Assembly: GCA_000482145.1 (NCBI GenBank)
Contig: AUXH01000116.1
Span: 1 to 39,281, forward strand
Direction of reading: 5' to 3'
Source of the DNA: Strigomonas culicis
Taxonomy: Eukaryota; Euglenozoa; Kinetoplastea; Trypanosomatida; Trypanosomatidae
Length of the DNA stretch: 39,281 bases
The notes beneath the pieces were generated by a model. It saw only the letters and a program-made list of their open reading frames with translations, was not told where the DNA came from and made no database searches. How positions within the stretch are numbered: the stretch's first letter is position 1; every line of letters begins with the position of its first letter. Below, one piece after another: positions 1 through 8,511 of the stretch. The translations under genes and the position numbers were made by a program.

Positions 1-59
<59 letters not shown>
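1..59. repeat. (GT)n dinucleotide microsatellite at the left edge
   Basis: The first 59 bases are an uninterrupted GT repeat that is cut by the window boundary, so the true length is unknown. It lies downstream of the sphingolipid synthase gene, in the spacer. Confidence 0.97.
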
Positions 60-60
<1 letters not shown>

Positions 61-841
61 CAAAAGAAAAAAATGTTAAGAACAAGTAAAAAGGGAAACA
101 ATTCAAAAAAAAAAGAGAATCTGAGGAGATGAAGCGAAGTGAGAAGAAGAAAGAGAACGAAGCATTCGATAAAAACTGATACCAACGGTAAATAAAGCGA
201 TAAAAATATAAGATAGAGTGTGCAGTGAATAAATGCACCAAGAACAAAAAGGGAAGGGGGAACGCAAACCGGTAGTTTATAAAGAGTGGAAGTTGAGTTC
301 AGTTTTTTTTTTCTTTTCCAAACGTTTATGTATGCAAATGCAATTATGAATTAAAAAGTACAAGACTCAAGCGAATGACTTTCCACATACACTGTTCTGT
401 TTTCTTTTTCCAAAACGCACAGATGAGTCCATCGCACATACTCAAAAGGGGAAAGCGAAAACATAGCATCAAGTAGAAATGAACTCTATGCGCAAGAGGC
501 AAGATAAAGAAATACAGATATAACTCTAAGTACGTGTGTATGTGTGCCAGTCCTCGATGACGGTACGTACCACACATCCAGTCTACGAAAAGGGACGCGC
601 CAACATACCACTGCCGGCAATAGCAACAAAGCAAAGAGAGAAAGAAACAACTATGCAAACAAAAGGGAAACGTAACACCAACAAAGGGTAGGAAAAAGGA
701 TAGAACCGCGAGATACCGAGTCTACAATGAGGAAAAGATATTCTTACACAGGAGAGAAGAGGGGGGCATCGCATCGGTTAGCCCCTTTTTCGATTACCAG
801 CATTGTCAGCGCGTACACCTACACGAGGTGAGGAACGCAAA
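60..841. other. Spacer / 3' UTR region downstream of the sphingolipid synthase gene
   Basis: No credible gene is present. The plus strand is A- and purine-rich, so the sense (minus) strand is pyrimidine-rich with T runs, for example around 104-114 and 240-275. This fits the 3' UTR of the synthase plus the splice-acceptor region of a gene lying left of the window. Short open frames here have intergenic composition and are not called. Confidence 0.6.
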
Positions 842-1861
842 CTAGTTCTGTTCCTCCAAAGTATGGGCGTTAGCATCCGTGCTCACCGTTTCTATCACAA
901 CTTCGGTTGAGGGGCCTGCGTGCTGTTCTTCGCTCTCCACCGGCGCGGAGCTGCCCGGGCACGGCCACCACCGGATGAGGACCTGCAGCTGCCACAGCGC
1001 CCCGGTGGGCCGGTGCCGCAGCAGCATGAAGGTGGTGACGGTGCTGTAGGCCGACACCACTATGTCGTCCGTGTAGTGCGAGCGCGAGGCGATAATGAAG
1101 TAGAAGGCGGCGAACAGCAGCAGTGGGCCCACCACGCGAAAGAACCACCGATGCACGTAGACACCGTAGTCCCACAGAACGCACGTCGCCAGAGACAAGA
1201 TGATGGTGTGGCCGCTGAACATCAAATCGCCGCAGTGAATGGCGCCGCTGCCCAGTGTCACCACCGTGAGGATCATGTTACGGAACGGGTGCTCGATTTT
1301 AACCGGATTCTGACACGCGTTGTCAGTCGCAGGGTAGGACGTCATGGTGATGCAGAAGACGCGGTACACCATCATGCATGAGTACACCGTCAGGAAGCGG
1401 ATGGCCACCACCACGTAGGCGGACTGCAGCCGGTACGGGCGAAGGCCAGAGTCGAACACGGTAAACAACACGCGGTTGCAAAACGTCGTCAAATAGGGTA
1501 CATCAAATGGCACCTTCAGATCCGCGCACCCGCGCTCCCGCCGCTCGAGCAGCACCATGCGCGACACCACGTACACAACCATCGCGTTCAGGAGAAAGAT
1601 GCAAACGTTCGTCAGCGACTCGAAGGCGCCTACCTTGGGGATCACCTCGAACAAGATATCGGGAAGTGGGCGCACCTTGGCGGGATCGGGCATCCGTGCA
1701 TTCGCGACCAAGAGCCCCCCCGCTAGGAGGAAGGTCGAGATGAAGAAGAGGATAAGAAAGCGCCACAGCTGCGTCAAAAGCGGCAGGGGCCGCATGTACG
1801 ACGGGAGGGACTTCTGGTCCTCTGCCGGCTGGGCAGCCATCAGCGCTACCGGTGTCGACAT
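842..1861 (-). CDS. SLS: Sphingolipid synthase / inositol phosphorylceramide synthase (PAP2-type)
   Basis: This is a multi-pass Golgi-type membrane enzyme that transfers a phospho-head group (inositol-P, choline-P or ethanolamine-P) from a phospholipid to ceramide. It is 339 aa from the chosen ATG. About six hydrophobic segments are visible. The motif CGDLMFSGHT (about residues 210-219) and HYTDDIVVSAY (about 262-272) supply the catalytic triad H218, H262, D266. The 44- and 4-residue spacing is the one expected for the kinetoplastid IPC synthase/SLS family. A conserved MPDP...PLPD stretch follows the first membrane helix. The frame continues 23 codons upstream but without an ATG; a second ATG lies seven codons in. 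A CAG acceptor sits about 8 bases before the chosen start. Head-group specificity cannot be read from the sequence. In T. brucei the family is a tandem array; only one copy is inside this window. Confidence 0.93.
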   Translation of the reverse strand: MSTPVALMAAQPAEDQKSLPSYMRPLPLLTQLWRFLILFFISTFLLAGGLLVANARMPDPAKVRPLPDILFEVIPKVGAFESLTNVCIFLLNAMVVYVVSRMVLLERRERGCADLKVPFDVPYLTTFCNRVLFTVFDSGLRPYRLQSAYVVVAIRFLTVYSCMMVYRVFCITMTSYPATDNACQNPVKIEHPFRNMILTVVTLGSGAIHCGDLMFSGHTIILSLATCVLWDYGVYVHRWFFRVVGPLLLFAAFYFIIASRSHYTDDIVVSAYSTVTTFMLLRHRPTGALWQLQVLIRWWPCPGSSAPVESEEQHAGPSTEVVIETVSTDANAHTLEEQN

Positions 1862-2443
1862 GAAGATACTGACGTTGGCCAAAAACGAAAATATGCTGGC
1901 CGCACAGAAAGGAGCGGTGTCTATAGTCAAGGGGAAAGATGCGAAAAACTGGTGACGACCAATGGAACCGAATCAAATAGATATTTAAAAGCTGTAATTG
2001 TATGGCGACAGCTCACTATGCACGATGTATAAAGAAAATGTATTTCTATATAGGCAGAGATTCGAATCTTCGTGGACGGTTCACTGGAGGGAAGAAGAAA
2101 AGAACGAGAGAAGAAAAGAAGCGGCATTTACTCTTTCTGTGCACAGACGAGACAGAAGGAGAGCGGAAAACACGAAGAGGGGGGTGAGGGGGATGCTACT
2201 AGCGGGTGTCAACTATTGTTCCCACAGCACGCACTTGACGGAAAGCGCGGTATGCCCTATTGAAGTAACTCTTAGTGTTACACCTTAGAAAGACTAACAA
2301 AAACAAAAAGTGTTAAGAGAAATAATTTAGAAAAAAAAAAAGCAAGTGATGTAATGGATGTGAATACAACCAGGCGAATAGCTTTAGCGATAAGGGAACA
2401 GGGAGCGAGTATAAGCGCACTGCCCTGCCCACATGCGGTGCCC
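1862..2443. other. Spacer between the synthase and the 2444-3418 gene
   Basis: No gene is supported. The plus strand is purine-rich around 2085-2185, giving a pyrimidine-rich sense strand that could serve trans-splicing of the synthase mRNA. The rest would be the 3' UTR of the upstream gene. Confidence 0.5.
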
Positions 2444-3418
2444 TCATATCGCAGCAGTAACTTCCCTCTTCTCAGTGCACTTCAGCTTTTCGTTCAGAAC
2501 GTCCACGAGAAGAACGGCGCTGTCTGCCGTCTGCTGGCGGATCGCGGCATCCAAGGCGCCGAAGTCCTCGCACCAGACGGTGGCATCCACGCGGTTCGCA
2601 AGCGGGTACGGCCCCGTCTTGGTGCCCACAAAAGGCAACAGCGGCTTGGACACCACCGCGTCGTTCAACGCCCGGAGCAGGAACAGCGCCGCCGCCGTGA
2701 CGTCGGCCTTACTCACCGTGTCGCCGTCCGGTGTGTTGTTCTCGCGCAGCTTGTCCATGTACGCCTTGTAGTACCGCACCACCTCCGCCCCTTGCTGGGA
2801 GCTGGCGGCGATGCGCTTCGCGTTCTTCTTATTCGTCACCGCCAACACGCAGAGGACGCGCACGCCCACATCAAAGGGAAGCACGTTGTCCATCATCTTT
2901 TTCCACACCTCCTTGCACAGCACCTCCGAGTCGAACTGCTCGTTGTTCTGCATGGCCAAGTGCCCGCTGTCGGTGGGATGCCGGTCATGCGGCAAGAGGT
3001 AGAGCGCCTCGTGGATGCGGGCCCACGAGTGAAACACGTCGGCGATGTAAAAGTACGGAATGTCCTCCGTGGCGTGTTCCTCCAAGTAGGCGAGCTGGTC
3101 CTCCACACCGCACTCCTTCAGGATTTCGTCGAACGTGAAGCGGTCCGCCATTTGTGCCTCCGTGTAGCCCTTCTCCAGGCTGGAGATCATCTGGTCGAGA
3201 AACTCCGGCTTGTACCCATACTGATCCACGAGCGTTGACGGCAGCACCCCTTGTGTCGCGCGGATCACCTTCAAATTGAACACGTTCATTTTCTGGCGCC
3301 CTTCGACCGTGAGCCACTGCTCGTCAATGTAGCAGAAGGCGACCCAACCAGCGCCAAACCCTGCCGTTGGTAGGCATATATTCTTGAAGAAGAATGAAGA
3401 AAAGAACCTGCGGGCCAT
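2444..3418 (-). CDS. Conserved hypothetical protein with an N-terminal membrane anchor or mitochondrial presequence
   Basis: I do not recognise the family. From the chosen ATG the product is 324 aa. The N-terminus is MARRFFSSFFF, basic and hydroxylated without acidic residues, followed by a hydrophobic stretch (about 14-29). This looks like a mitochondrial presequence with a membrane segment or a signal anchor. The remainder is a soluble, mixed-charge, mostly helical domain without motifs I can name; it contains a tryptophan/histidine-rich patch (about 130-155). A second in-frame ATG lies 30 codons upstream at 3508. The extra 30 residues are encoded partly by the CT microsatellite (a run of Ser-Leu), so the shorter start is preferred. 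The function is unknown. Confidence 0.75.
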   Translation of the reverse strand: MARRFFSSFFFKNICLPTAGFGAGWVAFCYIDEQWLTVEGRQKMNVFNLKVIRATQGVLPSTLVDQYGYKPEFLDQMISSLEKGYTEAQMADRFTFDEILKECGVEDQLAYLEEHATEDIPYFYIADVFHSWARIHEALYLLPHDRHPTDSGHLAMQNNEQFDSEVLCKEVWKKMMDNVLPFDVGVRVLCVLAVTNKKNAKRIAASSQQGAEVVRYYKAYMDKLRENNTPDGDTVSKADVTAAALFLLRALNDAVVSKPLLPFVGTKTGPYPLANRVDATVWCEDFGALDAAIRQQTADSAVLLVDVLNEKLKCTEKREVTAAI

Positions 3419-3715
3419 GACTCGATACGTGCATGTAGAGAGAGAGAGAGAGAGAGAGTAAAGAGGAAACACCACAAAAAGAGGAAGAGAAAGTAGTTGA
3501 AAGCGCATGGTCAGACGCCTGGCGAGGGGCTAAGGATACAGAAAGCCAACAGGTAGCAAGGGAATGGTGAAGAGTTGACGTGGCATGCACAAAGAAGGGA
3601 AAAGAGAGATTATGATTACAGGAGCCACCACGGTGTGCTACAAACAGAAAGATCGCAAAGGCGAGTGAGGGAGAGAGAAACGGTAGGAGAACGAGGAGGG
3701 AGGAGGGAGGGAGTG
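3419..3715. other. Spacer between the 2444-3418 gene and the YGGM-repeat gene
   Basis: This spacer holds the CT microsatellite, a second upstream ATG at 3508 in frame with the left-hand gene, and purine-rich plus-strand sequence around 3655-3715. A second possible splice acceptor lies near 3529-3533 (sense ...CCTTAG). No additional gene is supported. Confidence 0.5.
3437..3458. repeat. (AG)n microsatellite, (CT)n in the sense strand
   Basis: About eleven AG units on the plus strand form a polypyrimidine tract in the mRNA sense. It sits just upstream of the preferred start of the 2444-3418 gene. The first downstream AG on the sense strand (plus 3421-3422) is almost at the ATG. Confidence 0.9.
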
Positions 3716-4474
3716 CTACCTCGCCTTCAACAGTGCGCGCTTCGCTGCCCACGCGGAGATGCGCTTGGTCAAGAAGATGGTCACTACGAGCAGCAGAAGA
3801 TGCCTTATTAAACCGGAAATGAAGCGCCTTTTCCACGACGGCTGCTCCTGCTGCTGCTTCCGTCGCATGTGCCGCCTAAGCACGGCGCCGTCCTTCTCCT
3901 CCGGGATGCCCTCGATCGCACTCCGCCGCTCGATGGTGCGGCGGTAGTACTGCTCCTCCTGGTGGAGCGCCTCCTCCTCCAGCTGTCCCATCTGCTGGTT
4001 CGTGCTCACGTAGTTGCCCACGAACTGGATCACGCTGCCCAGGGTGCCCTGCACGACTTGCGAAAACATCCCCCACAGCTGCACCATGGAGCTAATCATG
4101 AACATCATCATCTGTCCGCGCTGCGCGTCCGGCGTCATGCCGTACATGCCCATACCGCCGTACATGCCGCCCATGCCGCCGTACATGCCACCCATGCCCA
4201 TACCGCCGTACATGCCGCCCATGCCCATACCGCCGTAGGGATCCATCATGCCCATGCCGCCGTACATGCCGCCCATGCCGTTGACGTTGGCAGCGGAGTT
4301 CAGCGTACCAGAGGTCATCCCGGAACCCGTCGCCTGGCCCGTGGTCTGGCCCGTGGTGTCGACTGCCGTGGTGGTGGTCGGCGTGAGCGGCGCGGCGGCG
4401 GTGGGGGACGCCACCGTCAGGGAGGTCGCCGTGGCCCCGGGAACGTCCCGCACGACAGGGCTCGTCTCTGTCAT
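3716..4474 (-). CDS. YGGM-repeat membrane protein, putative PEX13-like glycosomal peroxin
   Basis: The protein is 252 aa from the first ATG; the upstream two codons begin with GTG. The order is: a Thr/Ala/Gly-rich N-terminus (1-65); tandem Tyr-Gly-Gly-Met units (about 66-112); a hydrophobic, amphipathic region (about 121-155); a charged Glu/Gln/Arg segment (160-215); and a C-terminal hydrophobic helix (about 219-237) with basic residues after it. PEX13 proteins dock matrix-protein receptors on peroxisomes and glycosomes. They are known for Tyr-Gly-rich N-termini followed by membrane-embedded helices. No SH3 domain is visible, so this would match an SH3-less trypanosomatid form (PEX13.2 type) rather than classical PEX13. 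The call rests on composition and topology, not on a diagnostic motif. Another low-complexity membrane protein is possible. Confidence 0.5.
   Translation of the reverse strand: MTETSPVVRDVPGATATSLTVASPTAAAPLTPTTTTAVDTTGQTTGQATGSGMTSGTLNSAANVNGMGGMYGGMGMMDPYGGMGMGGMYGGMGMGGMYGGMGGMYGGMGMYGMTPDAQRGQMMMFMISSMVQLWGMFSQVVQGTLGSVIQFVGNYVSTNQQMGQLEEEALHQEEQYYRRTIERRSAIEGIPEEKDGAVLRRHMRRKQQQEQPSWKRRFISGLIRHLLLLVVTIFLTKRISAWAAKRALLKAR
4139..4281. repeat. Coding tandem repeat for Tyr-Gly-Gly-Met units
   Basis: Imperfect units built on CCGTACATGCCGCCCATG (plus strand) recur with occasional inserts of CCCATA. They encode the YGGM and MGMGG runs of the PEX13-like protein. Near-identity between units at the DNA level suggests recent expansion. 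Confidence 0.85.
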
Positions 4475-4530
4475 TGGCACAGAAGAACTGAAGGCACACG
4501 AGCACGGGGTGACTGTGCTTCGTAAATCAC

Positions 4531-4575
4531 CTATAGGAATAACGGCAACGGAAGGGAAGCCAAAAAAAAAAAATA
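4531..4575 (-). promoter_or_regulatory. Predicted spliced-leader acceptor for the YGGM-repeat gene
   Basis: The sense strand has a run of twelve or more T (plus 4562-4573), then a pyrimidine-rich stretch and the first AG (plus 4531-4532). This would leave a 5' UTR of about 56 nt before the ATG at 4474. Confidence 0.6.
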
Positions 4576-5265
4576 CTAGTAGGCAAGCTGAGTTTTTTTT
4601 TTTTTACGATAAACAACAACAACCAAAAAAAAAAGTCAAGAGTAGAAGAAGCAAAAAGGATTCGTGAAGTCGAAACATCAGAATCATCCATTGTAGATGT
4701 GGCAAAACAACAAGGAAAAGGAAAAAGATCTTGCAAAGCTCGAGGGAAAGAACCCAATGGAGGCTGGCAAATGTTTGCTGAGGTGTTATATATATAAACT
4801 GATATGTATACATATCTTCTTCTAAATATTATTAAGTTTATTGGTTTTACTAATTACAAAAAAAAAATTATTAAAAAACAAATATATACTCTTTTTATAT
4901 AGTTGGTTTTTTTTTCTTTTACGAAATAACTAAACGAAAAAAAAAAAATGAAGTTCGGAAGGAAATCGCAAAAAGAGGGAAAGTAGCGCATCAAAAACAA
5001 AAACGAAAAGAAAAAGGTAATGACGAAAGAACGGAGGACAAAAAAAAAAGGACATACCGATGAATGAGCGATACGAGGGAAAGGAACGGGGAATCATCTA
5101 GGTAGACACAAGACCCTCCCCCTCTCTCACGCTCACTCTCTTTCTCTCTTTTCCGCTCTCCTTTCGCATGGTGTGCCTTTCACACGTACCTTTTTCCTCT
5201 TCTTTTCTTTTATCTCACTTCTTCCTCTTCCTTCACTTCTCTATTTCACCTGCCCGCTCTCCGCC
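4576..5265. other. Spacer with the 3' UTR of the ZC3H28-like gene
   Basis: No gene is supported. The portion 4785-4950 is extremely A/T-rich. The portion 5113-5245 is nearly pure pyrimidine on the plus strand, so the 3' UTR immediately after the CCCH gene's stop begins with a long polypurine tract in the mRNA sense. Confidence 0.6.
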
Positions 5266-7980
5266 CTACTTGCTGTCCTGGTGCCTGTACCGGCAGTTCT
5301 CCCCGTGCTGGCACCCCTCCTTCGTGTTGTGATACCGGCAGACCTGTGTGTCCTCGCCCTCGCGGTACCCCCCACGGCCGCGCCCGCCGCGCGCGTAGAA
5401 GGGCGCGGCCCCGCCGCGGCCGGTGCTGCTGCGCTTGGCGTTGAAAGAGCGCCGCGACTTGTCCTCGTCGCGCTCGTCGACGTCCTCGGGGAGGCCGCGG
5501 TAGCCGAGCAGCGACGACTGCACGTCCGGCTTGCTACTCTCCATCTCCGAAGACACATCCGTGACGGGGGACCCCACTTGGTTCGCCGCCTGCTGGCGCT
5601 GCAGCTGCTGCGCCTTGGTGCGCGGCTGCGGCACCTGCATCTTCGAGGACGGCGGCAGCACCGCGCGGCGCGCGTTCGCACCGTTCTCCTCCATGGAGAG
5701 CTCCACGCTGTTGTTGGCGATCGCGTTCCGCTGCATGAACACCTTGAGCGAGTTGAGGTCGCCCGTGTTGCCCGCAAGCGGCATCCCCGCCGTGTTGAGA
5801 CCGTTGCTGCCCGTCAGTATCAAGGCATCAAAAATGCGCTTTCTAGCCTGGGGGAGAGAAACGGCATTTCGGCTAAGTAGTTCGTTGAACTCGGAGAAGT
5901 TGAGGCTGCGCAGCTCGTGGGCGCTCTTGCCAATCGACACGACGCTCGCAATACTAACCTCGTCGATGCCCTTGTTGTTCAGAAGGCCGCGCAGCTCCTC
6001 CTGTTCATTGGGGTACCGCAGCGTCGGAGATTGCCACGACTGGGAAGTGCTACGCTGATCGTCCTCCATCGCGTCGATGGAATTGGGCGGCCGCTGCAGC
6101 ACCGATGGGCGCATCGCCGTCGGGATGTGGTGCGCGAGATGGTGGTGGTGATGATGGTGGTGCTGCGGCATGAGCTTCATCCCCGGCTTGCTGACCGGCG
6201 CGGCGCTGTTGGAGAAGGAGGTCGCCGACTGGTTGAGCGACGCGGGGCTCGCGGGGTTGCTGTTGTTCTGGAAGCCGCCTTGCATTGTCGCCGCGGACCG
6301 CGGCTGCGGCGGCTGCAGGGGCGGGTTCGTCAGGACCTGGTTCCTATCTAGCGGCGCGTTGGGGCTCGCGGTGGGGTGCCCGACAGCGGGCTGCTGCTGC
6401 GGGGGCGACGGCAGCTGCTGCTGCTGCTGTAGCGGCATGTGCTGCTGCAGGTGGTGGTGGTGGTGGTGATGCATGTGCATCATGGGCCCGATGTGCCCCA
6501 CCCCCGGGCGCAGGGAGGCAGGCGCGGCCACGTTGGAGGTCGCCGACGGCGGCTGCAGAGCCGTTCGGGGCGCGGCCGGCACGCCGTGCGGCGGCGGCTG
6601 CGCACTCGGCACGCGCTGCGGCATCGGCTGCGCTTGCTGCTGCACCTGGGGCTGCGGCGGGGTTTGCTTCTGCTGCTGTTGCTGCTGCTGCTGTAGGTGC
6701 TGCTGCTGGAGCTGCTGTTGTTGCTGTTGTAACTGCTGCTGCTGCTGCTGGAGCTGGAGCTGCTGCTGCTGTAGCTGCTGTTGCTGCTGCTGCTGGATCT
6801 GCTTGCTGAGGGGAGCAGGGATGTTCGGACGCGGCTGCATGAACTCACCGCGCTCCGGCTGCCCGCCCACCTTGCTGGCATAGGGCGCCGTCTGCACCAC
6901 ATGCTGGGGCGGCACCTGTTGGTGATGGTGAGAATGGTGCTGCAAAAAGTTGATGCGTGGCTGCGGCGACAGCATCTTGCCCGCCGCCGCGGTGGGGGAC
7001 GCTACCGTTTTGGGGGGCACCGAGGACGTCTGTGCCGCCGTGGGGCTCGACTGCGACGCGGGCAGCGGTATGTTCGGCGACGGCTGCGGGTAGCTGGTGA
7101 GCGTCGGGCGCTCCATGTTGAGTGTGCCCGAGCTGCGCCCGTAGGACCCTTCAGAGGTGCTAGCGCCGCGGGGCTGTGGCACACTGCTCGAGTGCCCGCC
7201 CGGCCGCGCGAACTCCGAGGGGTCCATGCCCGCGCGGCTGTGCGCCTCCCGCTCGACACCCCCCTCCTTCCAGTCCCCGCCGCGGTTGGGGTCCGTGTGC
7301 GCCGCGCGGTAGGAGCGCTCCGTCATCTGCGTCCGCGCCTCGCTGCGGTAGCCGCCGCCGCCGGGCCGGGGGTACGGCGCGGAGGGCCGCTTCGCCTGAC
7401 GCAGACTCCGGTCAATCATCTCCACCGCATCACTCAGCACTTCCCCGGACAGGAGGGAGCTGAACAGAGAGTAGTCGTCAAAGTAGTCTAGCATGTACTG
7501 TACGAAGGATTCCGTTTCGGAGTCGAACTCCTGCTGTAGGATCGATACCAGGTTCTGTCGCATCTGCTCTCTGAAGCGGTCCCGGCCGACCTCCACGATC
7601 ACGACGTCCACTAGCGTGTACAGATGGTAGTAAAGCGTCTCATACATCTCTTCGACCGTCTTCCCCACAAGGCCATAGCGATACACGAAAGACTCCAACG
7701 AAGAAGAAATAATATTGAAGTGTTCCCTCAGGTGAAGGATCACCTCCGGCAACTGAGTGGTTGGAGCAGCCTGTGGCACCGCTGAGGTGGAATTATTTTC
7801 AACTATGTCATTTCCGGTATGCCCATCTGTCTGTGGTGCCTCCTCCATCGCACCGTTCGCTTCATCCACCGTCCGCTCCATTTCTAGCGTCCGCTCCGTT
7901 GCCTCCGCCGGCGCAACCATCTCGGGTGCGGCGGTCGCCACGTCCGCAGGATCAACAACTGCAGCGGCAGCGTCAGACAT
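5266..7980 (-). CDS. ZC3H28: Gln/His/Pro-rich CCCH zinc-finger RNA-binding protein, ZC3H28-like
   Basis: This 904-residue protein carries a single C-terminal CCCH finger of type CX8CX5CX3H (C881, C890, C896, H900), preceded by an RGG-like segment (about 854-872). A compact, helix-rich N-terminal domain occupies about 77-196. The middle is low complexity: a broken polyglutamine tract (394-438), two histidine runs (about 504-510 and 607-614) and many Pro/Ser/Gln stretches. A second conserved-looking segment lies at about 657-725. One terminal CCCH finger with Pro-, His- and Gln-rich regions is the described architecture of T. brucei ZC3H28, a cytoplasmic mRNA-binding protein that stabilises bound mRNAs. 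Position next to sphingolipid synthase agrees with that, from memory. Orthology is inferred; the CCCH class itself is certain. Confidence 0.8.
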   Translation of the reverse strand: MSDAAAAVVDPADVATAAPEMVAPAEATERTLEMERTVDEANGAMEEAPQTDGHTGNDIVENNSTSAVPQAAPTTQLPEVILHLREHFNIISSSLESFVYRYGLVGKTVEEMYETLYYHLYTLVDVVIVEVGRDRFREQMRQNLVSILQQEFDSETESFVQYMLDYFDDYSLFSSLLSGEVLSDAVEMIDRSLRQAKRPSAPYPRPGGGGYRSEARTQMTERSYRAAHTDPNRGGDWKEGGVEREAHSRAGMDPSEFARPGGHSSSVPQPRGASTSEGSYGRSSGTLNMERPTLTSYPQPSPNIPLPASQSSPTAAQTSSVPPKTVASPTAAAGKMLSPQPRINFLQHHSHHHQQVPPQHVVQTAPYASKVGGQPERGEFMQPRPNIPAPLSKQIQQQQQQQLQQQQLQLQQQQQQLQQQQQQLQQQHLQQQQQQQQKQTPPQPQVQQQAQPMPQRVPSAQPPPHGVPAAPRTALQPPSATSNVAAPASLRPGVGHIGPMMHMHHHHHHHLQQHMPLQQQQQLPSPPQQQPAVGHPTASPNAPLDRNQVLTNPPLQPPQPRSAATMQGGFQNNSNPASPASLNQSATSFSNSAAPVSKPGMKLMPQHHHHHHHHLAHHIPTAMRPSVLQRPPNSIDAMEDDQRSTSQSWQSPTLRYPNEQEELRGLLNNKGIDEVSIASVVSIGKSAHELRSLNFSEFNELLSRNAVSLPQARKRIFDALILTGSNGLNTAGMPLAGNTGDLNSLKVFMQRNAIANNSVELSMEENGANARRAVLPPSSKMQVPQPRTKAQQLQRQQAANQVGSPVTDVSSEMESSKPDVQSSLLGYRGLPEDVDERDEDKSRRSFNAKRSSTGRGGAAPFYARGGRGRGGYREGEDTQVCRYHNTKEGCQHGENCRYRHQDSK
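6405..6800. repeat. CTG/CAG-rich low-complexity coding repeat (polyglutamine)
   Basis: The plus strand is dominated by CTG triplets with interspersed TTG, GAG and TAG variants, densest at 6660-6800. It encodes the polyglutamine regions of the ZC3H28-like protein. The run is interrupted by Leu and His codons, so it is not a pure triplet repeat. Confidence 0.9.
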
Positions 7981-8511
7981 GGATCGTGGCAGGTGATGGG
8001 GGTGAGGGAAGGGGGGAGAAACGTGTAAGGCAATGGGGAAAGGGGAATGATAAAAGAGGTTTAAAAAAATGAAAAAGAAGAAATGAAAGAACAGAAAAAA
8101 AAAGGGAATACTAGATCCTTAAAAAAAAAACCAACAAGAGAGACGATGGGAAAGGGAAGAACACAATGACAGTAAGAAACGGTTCACGTCGAGAGATTCA
8201 ATTGATTTAACACTGTTACGCCCATTCATTGTCTGTCTTCAGCTAAAAGGGACTTTTTTTTCTTACTTTCAGTTGTTGTTTTTTTTTTGCCGCGTGGACG
8301 TAAAATAGCACAATGAATACACACCCGGTACCAAGATCCTTAAGAGTGAAATTCCAGATAACTAACGGAACGTCACCTAGAAGATCTCAAAGCTTACCTC
8401 GTACACGTAGTAGTATTGTTATTATTATGATTATAAACATGATTGTTCACGGCCGCTGTTGTTAATATATATTTTGTTTCCTTTTTTTACCTTCATGCCG
8501 GTAAGAGTCAC
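7981..8511. other. Spacer upstream of the ZC3H28-like gene
   Basis: This holds the AG-free pyrimidine-rich leader (7981-8110 in the sense strand), the predicted splice acceptor, and, from about 8150 to 8511, the likely 3' UTR of the 8512-9144 gene. No further gene is supported. Confidence 0.5.
8118..8140 (-). promoter_or_regulatory. Predicted spliced-leader acceptor for the ZC3H28-like gene
   Basis: On the sense strand a run of ten T precedes AAG (AG at plus 8118-8119). A second AG follows a few bases later. Between there and the ATG at 7980 there is no further AG, so the acceptor must lie at or beyond about 8111. The 5' UTR would be about 130 nt and pyrimidine-rich. Confidence 0.6.

Noticed and set aside
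8258..8291. Plus-strand polypyrimidine stretch followed by CAG
   Set aside because: It could act as a splice acceptor only for a plus-strand gene, and no plausible plus-strand gene follows. It is within the likely 3' UTR of the 8512-9144 gene.
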